A DNA stretch of 64,000 bases from CAWGET01 sp963821715 (GCA_963821715.1 CAWGET010000005.1:124001-188000); one strand, 5' to 3'. Shown: positions 37,396 through 48,615, counted from the stretch's first letter. Notes: generated by a model from the sequence alone, not told the origin. A program made the numbers and translations.

Positions 37396-37513
37396 ATTTT
37401 AAAAAGTTTATTTAGCCGCTCTGGATATCTCTCAGTATGATGAATAGAATTTAGAGCGAAAAAGAACTTCTATAATTAAAGCTGATCATCATTTTAAAAA
37501 TTTTCACTAACTT

Positions 37514-37723
37514 GTGTTTTCAACCAAATTAACCTGGTACATTTTGCTTGAATTTATAATTCTTCTATTCTTTCTTTCAGCGATTTTTTTAATTATTTAC
37601 CTGGTTTGGTTCTCTATCAAAGCTCTGTTTCAAATGCCTTTGGAAGATCTTAAAGAAATGAAGCCGTCGAAAAAACAGATGACAACAGGATTATGGAATG
37701 TTCTAAGAAGATTTTTAAGATGA
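37514..37723 (+). CDS. Possible small membrane protein (69 residues)
   Basis: Starts at GTG with no clear binding site. One long or two short hydrophobic segments (about 8-33: WYILLEFIILLFFLSAIFLI) are followed by a basic, amphipathic tail (KPSKKQMTTGLWNVLRRFLR). The membrane character and non-random tail suggest a gene, but there is no family I recognise. Confidence 0.4.
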   Translation: MFSTKLTWYILLEFIILLFFLSAIFLIIYLVWFSIKALFQMPLEDLKEMKPSKKQMTTGLWNVLRRFLR

Positions 37724-37963
37724 GAGTTTCTAAGATATAGTGCTCAGTATAATCATCTATTACAATCTTGAAGATCGTAAGATAAAAATATTGCTTCATA
37801 ACAAAGCCGCGAACGAAATGATTATCCGCGGCCATTTTAAACACTGAATAATTCTCTTTCCATAACCTCAATCTAATTCACTGCGTACCTTTGTAACAGT
37901 TTTAATATTCAGTTTCATTGCTGCCTGTATTAATAATTTTATTTTGTTTTTCTTTCATACAAA

Positions 37964-40900
37964 TTACTTGATCACCGCCATTTTCTTAACCGCGACATTT
38001 TTATCCGTAGTTATCTTGTAAAAATAAACTCCGCTGGAAAGATTTCCTCCTGTCGCGTTGCCGCTGAATTTATATTTATATTTCCCCGCGCTTTTGTATT
38101 CGTTATCTATAAGTGTCGCAATGCGTTGTCCGGCAATATTATAAACCTCGAGCGAAACGCGGGTTTCTTCCGGCAGTCCGAATTCTATTGTTGTTGAAGG
38201 ATTAAAAGGATTCGGATAGCAGTCGTTCAAGTAAAATGCTTCGGGGATTTCCGAATCAGCAATTTTGACATCCGAAACTACCGTTGCGAATTCTGAAACC
38301 GCTTCTATATGTTCATCGTCTACGCTGCTAATTCTTATTTTATAATTCCGATCTGATTCAAGAGTTTCGGGTGCTAACCAGGAATAGCTATTCTCATTTA
38401 CCGAATCAGCGATCGTCATTAAATATTCTCCATCGGTGCCTCCCGAAGCTGCCTCCGCGGAAGAGTTCAATTTTTACCGCTTCGTCAAAATTTCTTTCCC
38501 ACTCAATAACACCTGATTGATCGCTGAAGAAGATCTGGTCGACGCCGGGCGATTTTATTTCAATATATTTTACGCGAAGAAGAATATCTTTCGATTGCGA
38601 CGTCGAACCGGAATCGGGATATTGCCTTAAGTTTCTTAAATCACACCGGTAAACGGTTGAATCCTCTTCTTCTTTCAAATTATAAATAACCAATTTTTTG
38701 TATGTTGCGCCGGTTATTTCTCCATCCAAATCCACCAATAATATCTCATCATCGGAACCTTTAGTTTTCTTTACCCATTGATATCCCGTAGAATCTCCGC
38801 TCATGCAATCAGCATGGATTTCAAAAACAGCATTTTCTTCCCGATTAACAACCACTGCTTCTGTTTGTGAGAAGATAATCGGCGGATATATTTTTTCGGT
38901 AATTGAAAAATATTCGTCAGTGTAATCGGCAATATCACTGTTGGTTACGCTTTCGATACCGATTATACAATTCGTTCTCCACTGCATGAGTTCAGGAATA
39001 ATCCATATAAAGGATCCGTCGCTTTCCGTGGAACTCGATATATCAAAAATGAATCCTAAATTGCCGCTTAAATATTTGATCCTGACGTTTTCCTCAATAT
39101 TATCGGTCCATTTAATTTCAATCGTATCACCCGCCATAAATTTTTCGCCCCCGTTAGGCGACAGTACGACTATTTCTTTATAAATAGCGGTAGTAAAATT
39201 AAACTTATCACTCCATTCTCCAATCACGGTTTCGTTTTCTGCTCTAACTCTCCAGTAATATTTCTTCTCGCCTATTAAATTATCTGCGGGTATTTTAAAT
39301 TGGTTAGTGCTTGTCGTATCATCTATTACGCTCGCTAAAAACAGAGCATTTGCAGCGATTTCAATCCATATAGTATTCCGCTTTCTCGAGTTCGTTCCAT
39401 TCTAATATGGGAGTTAAAGATTGATTGATCGGAGTTATTCGCAGGAGAAATCAGTTCCGGTATTCCCAGGTTTTCTTCTATAGAAAAGTCGGCATCGGAA
39501 AAATCAAAACATTCTTCATCCTCCGCATTAACAATTTTGATTCTATAATCGTCGGCGTAATCAATTCCATCGGGAGTCCAGTAATAGCTGCCATTATCTT
39601 CAGTGCCCGCAATTATTTCTGAATAAAATCCGGAGGAATTATGGAGTTCAATATTTACATTCGCCGATCCGCTACCATACCACGAAACCTCAAAAGGCTC
39701 TCCTTCTTTCAAAACTTCTCCGCCGTTCGGCTCAGCTATGTTCAAACCGCAGGACATTTGTACTTCGAAAGTAATCGTGCTTCCCATTGGTCCGACATTC
39801 TTGATCGATAATCCGCCCGCGGATCCGTCCTCCAAAAAACTCGGAGGATTTGTAAAATCATTTATTGATGTTCTTCCAGAATTGAGGGATAATCCAGCCA
39901 GAGAAATTGTTCCGTTCTCGGTTGAAGTTCCGTTCGGCCTGTAGATATATACTTCATCCGGCGGTCCATCCGCGTTTCCGCTAACAGTCGGATTAATTCT
40001 ATAAACAAGCAGTCCTTCTCCGGGAAGAGAAGATTCAAAAGCACCTTCTCGTTTTCTGTATTCTACAAGAAAATATTCCTTTGTAGAATTTGGAGATGCG
40101 ATTTTAAATACATTATTTGAAGGAGAGACCAACGGGTCCATTTCATAAGTACCTGATTCGGTAATTTCCGGAATCGAATTTATCCAGCCGCCGTATTTGA
40201 ATTTCATATACGCCCCCATGTGTTGAGGAACGTGCTGATTGGCTCCCATTAAATCCCAGGTGCCTGCCGGACTTAGACCATCATATGAATAGTGATAAAG
40301 ATCCGGAGCCCCAAGCGAATGAAACATTTCGTGTGCCAGTACTCCGTTATAAATACTTGCATCGAGTTGAAAATTATAATCCCAGACCCTTTTACCGTTT
40401 ATACTTCGCTGTTTCAGAATAAAGCGCCCAGCGGTGAGGCCAAAGAAGAGAACTCCATCCTTCGGTTTCTCCCTGGATTATGAAGCAGATATTATCGACG
40501 TAGCCGTCACTATCGCCGTCAACATTCAGAGAAGTAGGGACCGAATTTTGCACGGCATTTACCGCATTTTTCAGCAATACATGTTCCCGTCTGGTTCTTT
40601 CGTCGTCAGTTTCATATCCAATTGTATTTGTCGAAGTGTTATAAGGAACGTAATAATCGCGTGAATGAGAATCCTGGTAAGAAACTATCACTCCGCCAGC
40701 CGCTTCGGGATAAAATGATGTAGATATTTCAAGTTGATTATAAGAAACTTCTTTAAAATAATTATACATTGAGTTTGCTGAAGAACTTTGGTCGTTGAAC
40801 ATATCGTCGTAAAGAGAAATCTGATCGGTAAACTCATCCTGATCGCTGAAGCGGATAAAAATAACAATGTTATTGAAAATTCCTTGCGTAGGAGCGTTGC

Positions 40901-41267
40901 CCACATTTTGCGGTGAGGAAGCCTCAAAATCTTTTCTTTTTTTGATGATTTGCTCGACCGAAATATTTATTTCCGTTTCTAATCCGGCTTTTTTAGGATC
41001 GTCTTTACCCGGAATAAACCTAGTCGGAATCAAATTATCGGCTTCTATATCTGCGTAAACATACCAGCCTGTTTCTTTATTCTGAATTATTGTAAATCCG
41101 TTTTTATCGTGAAGCCAGTTGTGATACTCGTCTCCGCTGGCAAAGCAGTGCAGCGTTTCTCCGTCCGGTTGAAAGACGGTTTGCGGAACGTCTTTAAGCG
41201 GAGCTCCCATTAAAATTTGTGTTGCAAAAAAGATTAAAGTAAGAAGGGTATAGTAGATTTTGCTCAT
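37964..41267 (-). CDS. Secreted M6-type metalloprotease with type IX sorting domain, interrupted by four frameshifts
   Basis: Read from 41267: signal peptide (MSKIYYTLLTLIFFATQILM), propeptide, then the M6 (immune inhibitor A-like) catalytic domain. The zinc site HEMFHSLGAPD (HExxHxxGxxD) follows the first frameshift. Next come fibronectin/Ig-like domains (CGLNIAEPNGGEVL..., VVLSPNGGEKFMAGDTI...) and a T9SS type A sorting domain (YPNPFNPSTTIEFGLPE to KKMAVIK). Frame changes occur at about 40399-40404, 39415-39432, 39367-39372 and 38440-38458; each is repaired by skipping one base (for example TATAAACGG to Y-NGKRVWDY, and TCCGATCAATCAATC to SINQSLTP). Domain order and homology run through all junctions, so this is one gene of roughly 1090 codons. 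Confidence 0.85.
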
Positions 41268-41737
41268 TTTGTTATCCGATATTTTTAAAGGTAAAAGCCG
41301 GTTTTTATCTTGTTTTTTTTGGATGGCAAATTTAAAAATTAGTTCATTCTATAGTCGCAAATTTTGAAAAAAAATTTAGCAGTTCAAAATATTTTCGTTT
41401 TACTTTACCAGATGAAAAAAATTAGAAACATATTCTATTGTATTAAATTTTTCTCTTGACGAAATCGAAACCTTTCTTCATATTATTACTCTTACCATAA
41501 TTATTATTCGGGAGAAATGTTAATTGATAATCCTTGGCTGGCTTCTGCTAACGCTTTGGTTTATATGCTTTGTGATTATGTTATTCCTCATTTTTAAGGA
41601 TTAACTTTTTTAAGTTGAAGGAAACAGGTAGTAGGTGTGGAATAGATTACGCTGCACAAGTTCCTCCAAATTTGCACAAAGTTCCGCAAAGTAAAAACTT
41701 AAATGGCGCATTTATTTCATAGTATTAAATTGCTCTT
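41268..41737. other. Intergenic region upstream of the protease, with a possible 26-codon frame
   Basis: 470 bases between two minus-strand secreted-protein genes. On the plus strand ATG at 41517 follows GGGAG by two bases and opens a 26-codon frame to TAA at 41595-41597 (MLIDNPWLASANALVYMLCD and so on). A TTGACG (41456-41461) lies before it. It is too short to be sure of. Otherwise AT-rich without features. Confidence 0.3.
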
Positions 41738-44356
41738 TTATTTCAGCATCATCATCTTTTTCGTTTCGATGAAATTGCCGGACTTCAATTGGTAAAAATA
41801 TATTCCGCTGCTGAGTTTGATTGCATTGAATTCAACTTCGTAATTGCCAGCTGTTTTTTCTTCATTTATTAAAGTGGAAATTTCTCTACCAAGAATATCA
41901 AATATTCTTAGCTGAACATTTGATTTTTCTGGAATGGAAAAACTAATTTTTGTTGATGGATTAAAAGGATTAGGATAATTCTGCATCAATGAATATTTTG
42001 AAGGAATTGAGGAATCGCCATTATCATCATCAACTGAAACAACAATATCATTTCCGACGAATTTGTGAATATAATCTACATATTCTCTAACAACTTCGAT
42101 TGAATTAATATTGTCTGTTCCCTGGCCTACAACATAAGCGAGAAGAATTTCTACCGGTTTGTTTTTTACAAGATTGAATTTCCCAACGTTTAAGATAGTT
42201 CTGTAATCAGTACTTGTGTTGTTTATCCAGCCTGTTTGGGAAACGGGATCGCCTGAGCCGACAAACAGCGGATTGACGTCTTCGCAATTGATTCCCCCTT
42301 TTACATCGGCATATGGGAACGAGCACGGGTCTATATATTCGCCCAACCTATTTCTGCCTTCCATATAATTTCTTGCTTCCTCAGCTTTATCGGGATCTCC
42401 CAAATCAGGATCTGAACTTATATAAAACATACTGGACGAGGGAGTAAAATTTTTAGCGCCCGGGATAATTTCCATTTCTCTCAGTTCTCCTCTGAAGAAT
42501 TTTGCGCTGTCTAGAGGAATATCGATCCCTTCATCGAATACATCGTTATTATTTGCGTCTGTAAAAGTTTCGCCGGGAATATATTTAGCGGGACCGTTTA
42601 GAACCGGAATCATAAGAGCCGGCGGGGCAAATTCAATATAATCGTCCCTTCTATTGCTATTATAAACAAGCGCTGCGTTTCTTATAGTATCAACTCCAAC
42701 TAAATCATCTGTAGCGTCTCCAATATCGGGATCGGAAAATGCACTGAAAATTACATCTTTCAAAGTGTCGGAAACTAAGCCGGTGTTTTTTATTTTGTAT
42801 CTAACAAAAATAGCATTTTCTAAATATTCCCTGTCGTAAGCGAACGCCGTTTGAGAGATTTCAATTCCTAAAGGATTCACGCCTATAAATCTATCTCTCT
42901 CGGAACCCGGAACTCCGTCGTTATATATAGTCCACACAGTTTTATCTCCGATGATTTCAGGAGCGTCTTCGTTTTCATCCCAAACCCCGTTATTATTTAA
43001 ATCAATCGGTTCGTACTTACCGTCATTATTCCCGTCATAAAAAGGGGCTCCGTAATCAACGGCACTTTCCCACACTTTCCATCCTTCGCCGAAAGGTTTA
43101 TCCGATTTGTTAATTAACCAAATTCCCGGTTCATCAACGCCTACGGGACCGGAAACAAAATTTTCTACCAGCGATGTAAAAGCTTGTCCCGCAGCCCATA
43201 ATTTTTCATCTGTGAAACCGGAAATATAAAAACCGCCATCATATAAAAAAGGCATATCTTCATAAGTTGTAAGTTCATTTGTTAAATCCGATCGACCAAG
43301 AGTTCCTTTATTGCTAATCTGCATATAAATCCGGTTTGTGTCTAGCTCATATCCATAAACAAAGTAATAGTTAGGATTTATCGACGTATCGGGATGATAA
43401 AGCGCTCCGTTTTTTGCAAGAATAAAACCATAGCTTTCATTTAGAAAAGCGGCGTCTCTTGCTTCCGCTCCGGCAGGTAATTTGAATCCTAACCAACTAT
43501 TTCCGCTGTCGCTGCTTTGATATAAACTTTCTTTTTCCAGAAAATATATTTTGGAGACGTCTCCTTCAATAAATTCAAAATCTACTCCTACTCCCGCACC
43601 TTCAATAACGGATGCAGTATCCCAATCGGCGCCGCCATTAACGCTTTTAAGAATTGTATTTTGGTGATATCCTTCGCTAACCGCTATTCCGAAATTTTCA
43701 TCATAAAACTTTAAAACTTTTACTTTGAAGGAATCGACTTTTTCCCAGTTTTCTCCGCCGTTTACCGTTTTAAAGATTCCATCCGACAAAGCCTCGCGAG
43801 GCTGATAAAAACCGGTTTGGGAATCTACGAAATCGACTTTTCTCCAATAATCGAAAGTAGAAAGCGGAAATTCGGGAGGGGTTCCTATTTTCCAGCTGTC
43901 GCCGAAATCCTCTGTTCTAAGCAATAAAGGATGAGACGCCGTAGGCAGACTGCCTCCCATTGCAACGCCAGAACCGTCTTCAAAAATTTCAATATAATTG
44001 ATAGACGTGGTGGATGTATTATTTTCAAATACTAAATTTTCAGTTTTTGAAACTAAATCAATTTTATAAATATTGCCTTTTTCTGTGCTTGCTAAAACTT
44101 CAGTCCGGGAAATCATTTCAATGTCGTATGCATTCTCTTCCAGAGTAACTAAATCCCAATCAATTCCATTTAATGTAAAATAGATTTTGTTCGGAGAAAC
44201 AGAGAAAGCGACCGAGTTCGAGTCGTAAATTTCGATTGCATACGCTTCTGTCCAGTCTCCCGGCGCAAAAGCTTCAATTTGGTACCATTGGCCATATGTT
44301 GAAATTGATAAAGTAATGATTGCGATGAAAACGAAGAGATATTTCTTCAATAACAT
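41738..44356 (-). CDS. Secreted beta-propeller protein with type IX sorting domain
   Basis: 872 residues. Signal peptide (MLLKKYLFVFIAIITLSIST). The N-terminal ~330 residues carry Ycf48/sialidase-like propeller blades (LLRTEDFGDSWKIGTPP, IFKTVNGGENWEKVDSF, ILKSVNGGADWDTASV, SSDSGNSWLGF). The central part contains calcium-type loops (DGNNDGKYEPIDLNNNGVWD, DANNNDVFDEGIDIP). It ends in a Por sorting domain (NYPNPFNPSTKISFSIPE to KKMMMLK) that is nearly identical to the one at 7077-7340. Expected at the cell surface or outside; function unknown. Divergent from nothing; its promoter must lie in 44357-44832. Confidence 0.9.
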   Translation of the reverse strand: MLLKKYLFVFIAIITLSISTYGQWYQIEAFAPGDWTEAYAIEIYDSNSVAFSVSPNKIYFTLNGIDWDLVTLEENAYDIEMISRTEVLASTEKGNIYKIDLVSKTENLVFENNTSTTSINYIEIFEDGSGVAMGGSLPTASHPLLLRTEDFGDSWKIGTPPEFPLSTFDYWRKVDFVDSQTGFYQPREALSDGIFKTVNGGENWEKVDSFKVKVLKFYDENFGIAVSEGYHQNTILKSVNGGADWDTASVIEGAGVGVDFEFIEGDVSKIYFLEKESLYQSSDSGNSWLGFKLPAGAEARDAAFLNESYGFILAKNGALYHPDTSINPNYYFVYGYELDTNRIYMQISNKGTLGRSDLTNELTTYEDMPFLYDGGFYISGFTDEKLWAAGQAFTSLVENFVSGPVGVDEPGIWLINKSDKPFGEGWKVWESAVDYGAPFYDGNNDGKYEPIDLNNNGVWDENEDAPEIIGDKTVWTIYNDGVPGSERDRFIGVNPLGIEISQTAFAYDREYLENAIFVRYKIKNTGLVSDTLKDVIFSAFSDPDIGDATDDLVGVDTIRNAALVYNSNRRDDYIEFAPPALMIPVLNGPAKYIPGETFTDANNNDVFDEGIDIPLDSAKFFRGELREMEIIPGAKNFTPSSSMFYISSDPDLGDPDKAEEARNYMEGRNRLGEYIDPCSFPYADVKGGINCEDVNPLFVGSGDPVSQTGWINNTSTDYRTILNVGKFNLVKNKPVEILLAYVVGQGTDNINSIEVVREYVDYIHKFVGNDIVVSVDDDNGDSSIPSKYSLMQNYPNPFNPSTKISFSIPEKSNVQLRIFDILGREISTLINEEKTAGNYEVEFNAIKLSSGIYFYQLKSGNFIETKKMMMLK

Positions 44357-44832
44357 TTTACACCTGTTAAATATTTAATTTTTAAAATTGAAATTATACC
44401 GCCGGGAATGGTTGGAGAGGAATTAAATGATGGAAAAGCTTTCATAAAAGAGCCGCAAGTATTTTATTGTTACTTAAATTTAATTTTAATAAATATTTAT
44501 GTCAAGTTGTGTTCGTGCTGTGATAAAGATTAAGTGATGGAGATCATTCTACGGTGTTTCACAATTAAATAAACGCGAGAGGCTAGAAGTAAGAAGCTAG
44601 ACCATTCTGTAAAAATCATTACGAAAATCCGCGTGAACCTGTGACACAATAAAGTCTGGATTTAAATAGAATAATAAGCAGCTAATGCGCGAATGTAATA
44701 TTTTGGTAGATCTTAATAATCAGCGGCTGCCTGCCGCAGGCAGGTTATCGTCGTTATATTGATAACCCTCTTTAGTTTCGTCTTAGCTTTTAATTCTTTT
44801 GTGCAATCTTGTAATTTTCTTTTGCAATGTCT
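44357..44832. other. Intergenic region with one palindrome
   Basis: 476 bases between two minus-strand genes. It holds CTGCCTGC-C-GCAGGCAG (44727-44743), a palindrome of a form scattered in many bacterial genomes. No gene, promoter or terminator is clear. Confidence 0.45.
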
Positions 44833-47238
44833 TTATTCTGCTCTTACCAATTCCGCTACGCTGTGATCTCCTTTTTTACTTATCATCAAACGGTTCGGAA
44901 ATTCCTCCTGAACATCGCGATTGTGTGAAACGACAAATATCTGCTTAAACTCCTTCGAGATTCTATTGAACGCGTTCAGCAGTTCTTCTCGCCGGTCTTC
45001 ATCCTGGCTTCCAAAAACTTCGTCGAGCGCGAGAAAACCCATATTGCTTCGTCCGGCTAATCCCGAAACCCGTTTGCTTATCGCAATGCGCAGACACAAA
45101 CTCGCCAAATCTTTCTCACCGCCCGAAAGTGTATTCAAGTCGACTTCCAAATCATCGCGCGTTACAACAAAATTAAAATCATCGTCAATACGCAAATTAT
45201 AATATCTTCCTTTCGTTATTTCGCCGAACAACTGCGAAGCGCCTTTCGAAATCTCCGGCAATTCCCGCGACGTCACTTTCTCCTTGAACAGACTCGCTGT
45301 CAATTTCAGCCGCTCATACACTTCAATTTCCTTCTGCAGATCCGCAATCCGTTTGCGCCGCTTTTCGTCTTCCGCTAATTTTATTCCAATTTCTTTAAGC
45401 GAATTTTCCGATCTCAATAATTCGTTCTTTAATCTATGCAGGTCTTCTTTAAATTTACTAAGCTCATCTTCCTTTTCTTCCCGAAGCTGTTTTACAGTTT
45501 CGTATTCGTCAGGACTGAATTTTAAATTTGCCAAATCATCTTTTAGTTTTGCCAAATTCCTTTTTTCGTTTTCGCCCGATTCATTCAGCTCTTTTATTTT
45601 ATTTTCTTTCTCCGGAATTTCGCCGGCTTTTGTTTCAAGCCGAAGACATTCTTCGTAATCCGGTTTTAATTTGCCCTCCTCGTCTCGCGCTTTTTTCAGA
45701 TCCTCTTCGCTGAAAATAATTTTTCCTATCTCTTCAATTTCCGCTTCACGCTTTTTTATCTCGCCGCGTATTATTTCTGTTTCGCTTTTAATTTCGCTAA
45801 TAGCTTTTTCAAGATTTCTTAAATCTCGGCTTCGGCCCGCCTGCCCGCTTATTTCCGCATTCAATTCATCAATCTTTTTCTGATTTTCCGCAATCTGATC
45901 TTTAATCTTTCTTAAATCTTCATTCTGATTTTCATTCCGCTTATTCAGCTCTTCAATTTCGCTTTCATACTTTTCCGTCAATTTATCGTAATGATCTCCA
46001 AGCGGACGTTCGCACTCAGGGCAGTCGGAATCTTTTCCCAATTCTTCAATATCTTTCAGCTTCTTCGTTTTCTCTTTTAAATCTTTTTTTATCGAGCCTA
46101 ATATCTCGTTCGTCTTTCCCAAAGCGGAGTTAAGAGATTCCGCCGTTTCCAGGTTCGCTTCTTTCAACTTATTAAGCACTTCGGTTTTCTCTTCAATGTC
46201 AGCGTAGCTATTTACCTCCAAAGCTTTCTCTTCAATCTTTTTTTGTTTGATGAGAAGCTCTTCATTTTTCTCTTTTAAAGCATTTTCAAGATTTATTTTT
46301 TTCTGATATTCTGCCCGTAATTCCTGAAGCTCGGCTATCCGCTTATATACCTTTTCATATTTTTCCTTTTGCGGAGTTAAATTTTCGCAACGCAATTTCG
46401 CTTCCTTCAACTCAGCAAGTTCCTTTTCGTTATCGGCTAAGTTCGATTGATTATTTTTTATTTTTGTAGAACTTATTTCAATACCGGAGCTAATTCTGTC
46501 AAAGTCCCGCTTCGTCTTTTCCAGCTCGGCGTTCTTATCTTTTATCTTTTTATATTCTTCGTTTTTTCCTTCTACTAATTTTTCGTGCTCTTTAAATTCT
46601 TTCTTCGATTTTTCAATTTCAGCTTTTTTTTCTTCAACAGATTTTTTAAGCGAATCTATCTCAACATCCGGAAGCAGTTCGTTTTCGCTTCCACGCATTT
46701 CCGATTTCTTTTCGGAAATAAAATCTTTAACCTTCGCTTCAAACTTATCTATCTTCTCAAGTCCTAACATTTTGCGCAGCGAACTTTGCCTGTCGGTTCT
46801 TCCCATATTAAGCAGAGAATTAACATCTTTTTGATGCGCAAAGTATGAATTCTTAAAATTTGAATAATCTATTTTTACAATTTTTTTAATTTCTTTATCT
46901 ACTTCGCGCGTTCCCTCAGCAACAAAATTATCTTCTTTCAGTAGCTGCGCTTTGGGAGTAAGATTTTTCCCCCGATATTCGCGCGTAACTTTGTATCTCG
47001 TTCCCCGGTCTTCAAATTCCATTTTAATTATTACCGGTTCTTTTTCCGAAGCTTTATCGTTCCGGATCTTTTCTTTTGCGCTCTCTAACTTTCCATAAAA
47101 AGCATTCGTCACTGCTTCAAAAATTGTGGATTTTCCGGCGCCGTTTTTTCCGATGAATCCGGTCAGACCTTCCGGAAACTCGATACTCGCGTTTTTATAC
47201 TGCTTAAAATTCTCAAGTTCAATTTTATGAATTTGCAT
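44833..47238 (-). CDS. sbcC: SbcC/Rad50-type DNA repair ATPase
   Basis: About 801 residues. Walker A GKNGAGKST (about 30-38), long coiled coils on both sides of a zinc hook CPEC (Cys406 and Cys409), the ABC signature LSGGEKDLASLCLRIA and Walker B MGFLALDEVFGSQDED near the C-terminus. With SbcD it forms the Mre11-Rad50-like nuclease that opens hairpins and processes DNA ends. The upstream in-frame ATG at 47256 is less likely: GAGGAGGA stands eight bases before the ATG at 47238 (MQIHKIELENFKQYK), the typical family start. The start overlaps the end of sbcD by 14 bases. Confidence 0.95.
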   Translation of the reverse strand: MQIHKIELENFKQYKNASIEFPEGLTGFIGKNGAGKSTIFEAVTNAFYGKLESAKEKIRNDKASEKEPVIIKMEFEDRGTRYKVTREYRGKNLTPKAQLLKEDNFVAEGTREVDKEIKKIVKIDYSNFKNSYFAHQKDVNSLLNMGRTDRQSSLRKMLGLEKIDKFEAKVKDFISEKKSEMRGSENELLPDVEIDSLKKSVEEKKAEIEKSKKEFKEHEKLVEGKNEEYKKIKDKNAELEKTKRDFDRISSGIEISSTKIKNNQSNLADNEKELAELKEAKLRCENLTPQKEKYEKVYKRIAELQELRAEYQKKINLENALKEKNEELLIKQKKIEEKALEVNSYADIEEKTEVLNKLKEANLETAESLNSALGKTNEILGSIKKDLKEKTKKLKDIEELGKDSDCPECERPLGDHYDKLTEKYESEIEELNKRNENQNEDLRKIKDQIAENQKKIDELNAEISGQAGRSRDLRNLEKAISEIKSETEIIRGEIKKREAEIEEIGKIIFSEEDLKKARDEEGKLKPDYEECLRLETKAGEIPEKENKIKELNESGENEKRNLAKLKDDLANLKFSPDEYETVKQLREEKEDELSKFKEDLHRLKNELLRSENSLKEIGIKLAEDEKRRKRIADLQKEIEVYERLKLTASLFKEKVTSRELPEISKGASQLFGEITKGRYYNLRIDDDFNFVVTRDDLEVDLNTLSGGEKDLASLCLRIAISKRVSGLAGRSNMGFLALDEVFGSQDEDRREELLNAFNRISKEFKQIFVVSHNRDVQEEFPNRLMISKKGDHSVAELVRAE

Positions 47239-48373
47239 CGGCTTCCTCCTCCTCAATTTCCTCCCAAAATCTTTGGGATAATTCTCTTACTTTAGCGAGG
47301 TTTTCTCCTTCAAATTTTTCAGCTAAGTCTTCAAAAAAATATTCTTTCAAGTCGAAAGAATCGCTGTCGATTTCAAATTTCTCATCGGATCCTCTTACGG
47401 TTCTCGAAACGCTGTAATGCAAAGCTCCGTCAAAAATATCTTCAAAAATTGATTTCGGAAAATCATTAACCCTTGGTGCATCAATTTCCAAAAGCTGAAT
47501 ATGAAAAATTCCTCCTTCAATTTTGTCTTCGCCGCAAATGTTTTTTATCTCCATAATAATTTCTTCAGGTGATTTATCGCAGCAGTTCACAATTTTAATT
47601 TTTTCAAAACGACGCAGCTTCAAAGGAATGAATTCTGCATTCGTTCCGTCACCGTCCATGCTTACTTTAACAATACCCTTGTCGTAGCCGGTTTGCATAT
47701 CGCTCGTTCTTTCGGTGGAGCCGCAGTAAAAAACATTGCCGTATTTTTTTAGATGATTAAAACGATGCCAATGCCCGAGTGCCACATAGTTGAAATCTTT
47801 CAGCAAATTCTGCTTTTCCGCCGGAAAAACTCTTTCGCCGAATTCATCCATCAAATAATTTGGAAGCGCAAGATGCATCGATAAAATATTCGGCTTCTCT
47901 TTGTTTTCGATTTTTATTTTTTCCGTTTCTTCCAGAAATTTCTGCTCGCTGTTGATATGCGGAAGAAGGTGCAAAACGTAATTATCGGTTTCGAATATTT
48001 CTAAGTTTTCGCTGTGAACAATTTTAATTATATCGCTTATTTTATAAAGATCGTGGATCGGACTTGTGAAAATAGATTTGGGAAAATCGTGATTTCCGGC
48101 GATCAGATAAAAAGGAATTCCCGCTGCGGCTATCCGGGAAATCTGCTTAGCCGCTTCAACCAATGTTCGGTTGGATGGAGAAGAACGGTGAAAAATATCG
48201 CCGCTGTGAATAACAAAATCAGGCTTTTCGTCAATTATAATATCCACCGCGTCGGAAAAAGCTTTGTAAACGTCCTCTTCGCGTATAAATTTACCTTCTT
48301 CATCCTGTCGGTCAAGATCGCAGAATCCGAGATGAGTATCGGATAAATGAATAAAAGTTAAAGACATAATCAT
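47225..48373 (-). CDS. sbcD: SbcD/Mre11-type exonuclease
   Basis: 382 residues. Metallophosphoesterase motifs in order: LSDTHLGF, VIHSGDIFHRS, LIAGNHDFP, LSMHLALP and ALGHWHRF. A C-terminal capping domain follows. Mn-dependent nuclease partner of the downstream SbcC, with which it overlaps. Two ATGs (48373 and 48367) are possible; the second has GGA at a better distance (MSLTFIHLSDTHLG). A 21-bp palindrome lies 118 bases upstream. Confidence 0.95.
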   Translation of the reverse strand: MIMSLTFIHLSDTHLGFCDLDRQDEEGKFIREEDVYKAFSDAVDIIIDEKPDFVIHSGDIFHRSSPSNRTLVEAAKQISRIAAAGIPFYLIAGNHDFPKSIFTSPIHDLYKISDIIKIVHSENLEIFETDNYVLHLLPHINSEQKFLEETEKIKIENKEKPNILSMHLALPNYLMDEFGERVFPAEKQNLLKDFNYVALGHWHRFNHLKKYGNVFYCGSTERTSDMQTGYDKGIVKVSMDGDGTNAEFIPLKLRRFEKIKIVNCCDKSPEEIIMEIKNICGEDKIEGGIFHIQLLEIDAPRVNDFPKSIFEDIFDGALHYSVSRTVRGSDEKFEIDSDSFDLKEYFFEDLAEKFEGENLAKVRELSQRFWEEIEEEEADANS

Positions 48374-48490
48374 TCCGTTAATTTATTTCAATTCCTAAAA
48401 ATAAAATAATTGAAGACGAAAATCGTATCATTATCTGATATTATTTATTAAAATCTTTCTATTAGCTTATTCTTTTCGCTCCGTATTTCC

Positions 48491-48511
48491 TTGTCGTGAA
48501 AAATACGACAA
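48491..48511. promoter_or_regulatory. 21-bp palindromic candidate operator
   Basis: TTGTCGT-N7-ACGACAA, perfect 7-bp arms with a GAAAAAT spacer. It lies roughly midway between the divergent sbcD and manganese-catalase genes, about 118 and 105 bases from their starts. Both encode stress functions, so one regulator (LexA-like or an oxidative-stress repressor) could act on both. Which protein binds is not visible here. Confidence 0.5.
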
Positions 48512-48615
48512 CAATATCATATTTTTTACTATTGATAATCATCCGAAAATATAACAATATATTTTAATCTTTTTATCCAAACTTATCTTTATTAATACAA
48601 ATCTCGGAGGGTATA

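Noticed and set aside
44727..44743. CTGCCTGC-C-GCAGGCAG palindrome as an operator
   Set aside because: This palindrome is widespread as intergenic debris; no nearby promoter it could control.
44357..44832. Small genes in the sbcC upstream gap
   Set aside because: Only short frames without binding sites or conserved-looking sequence.
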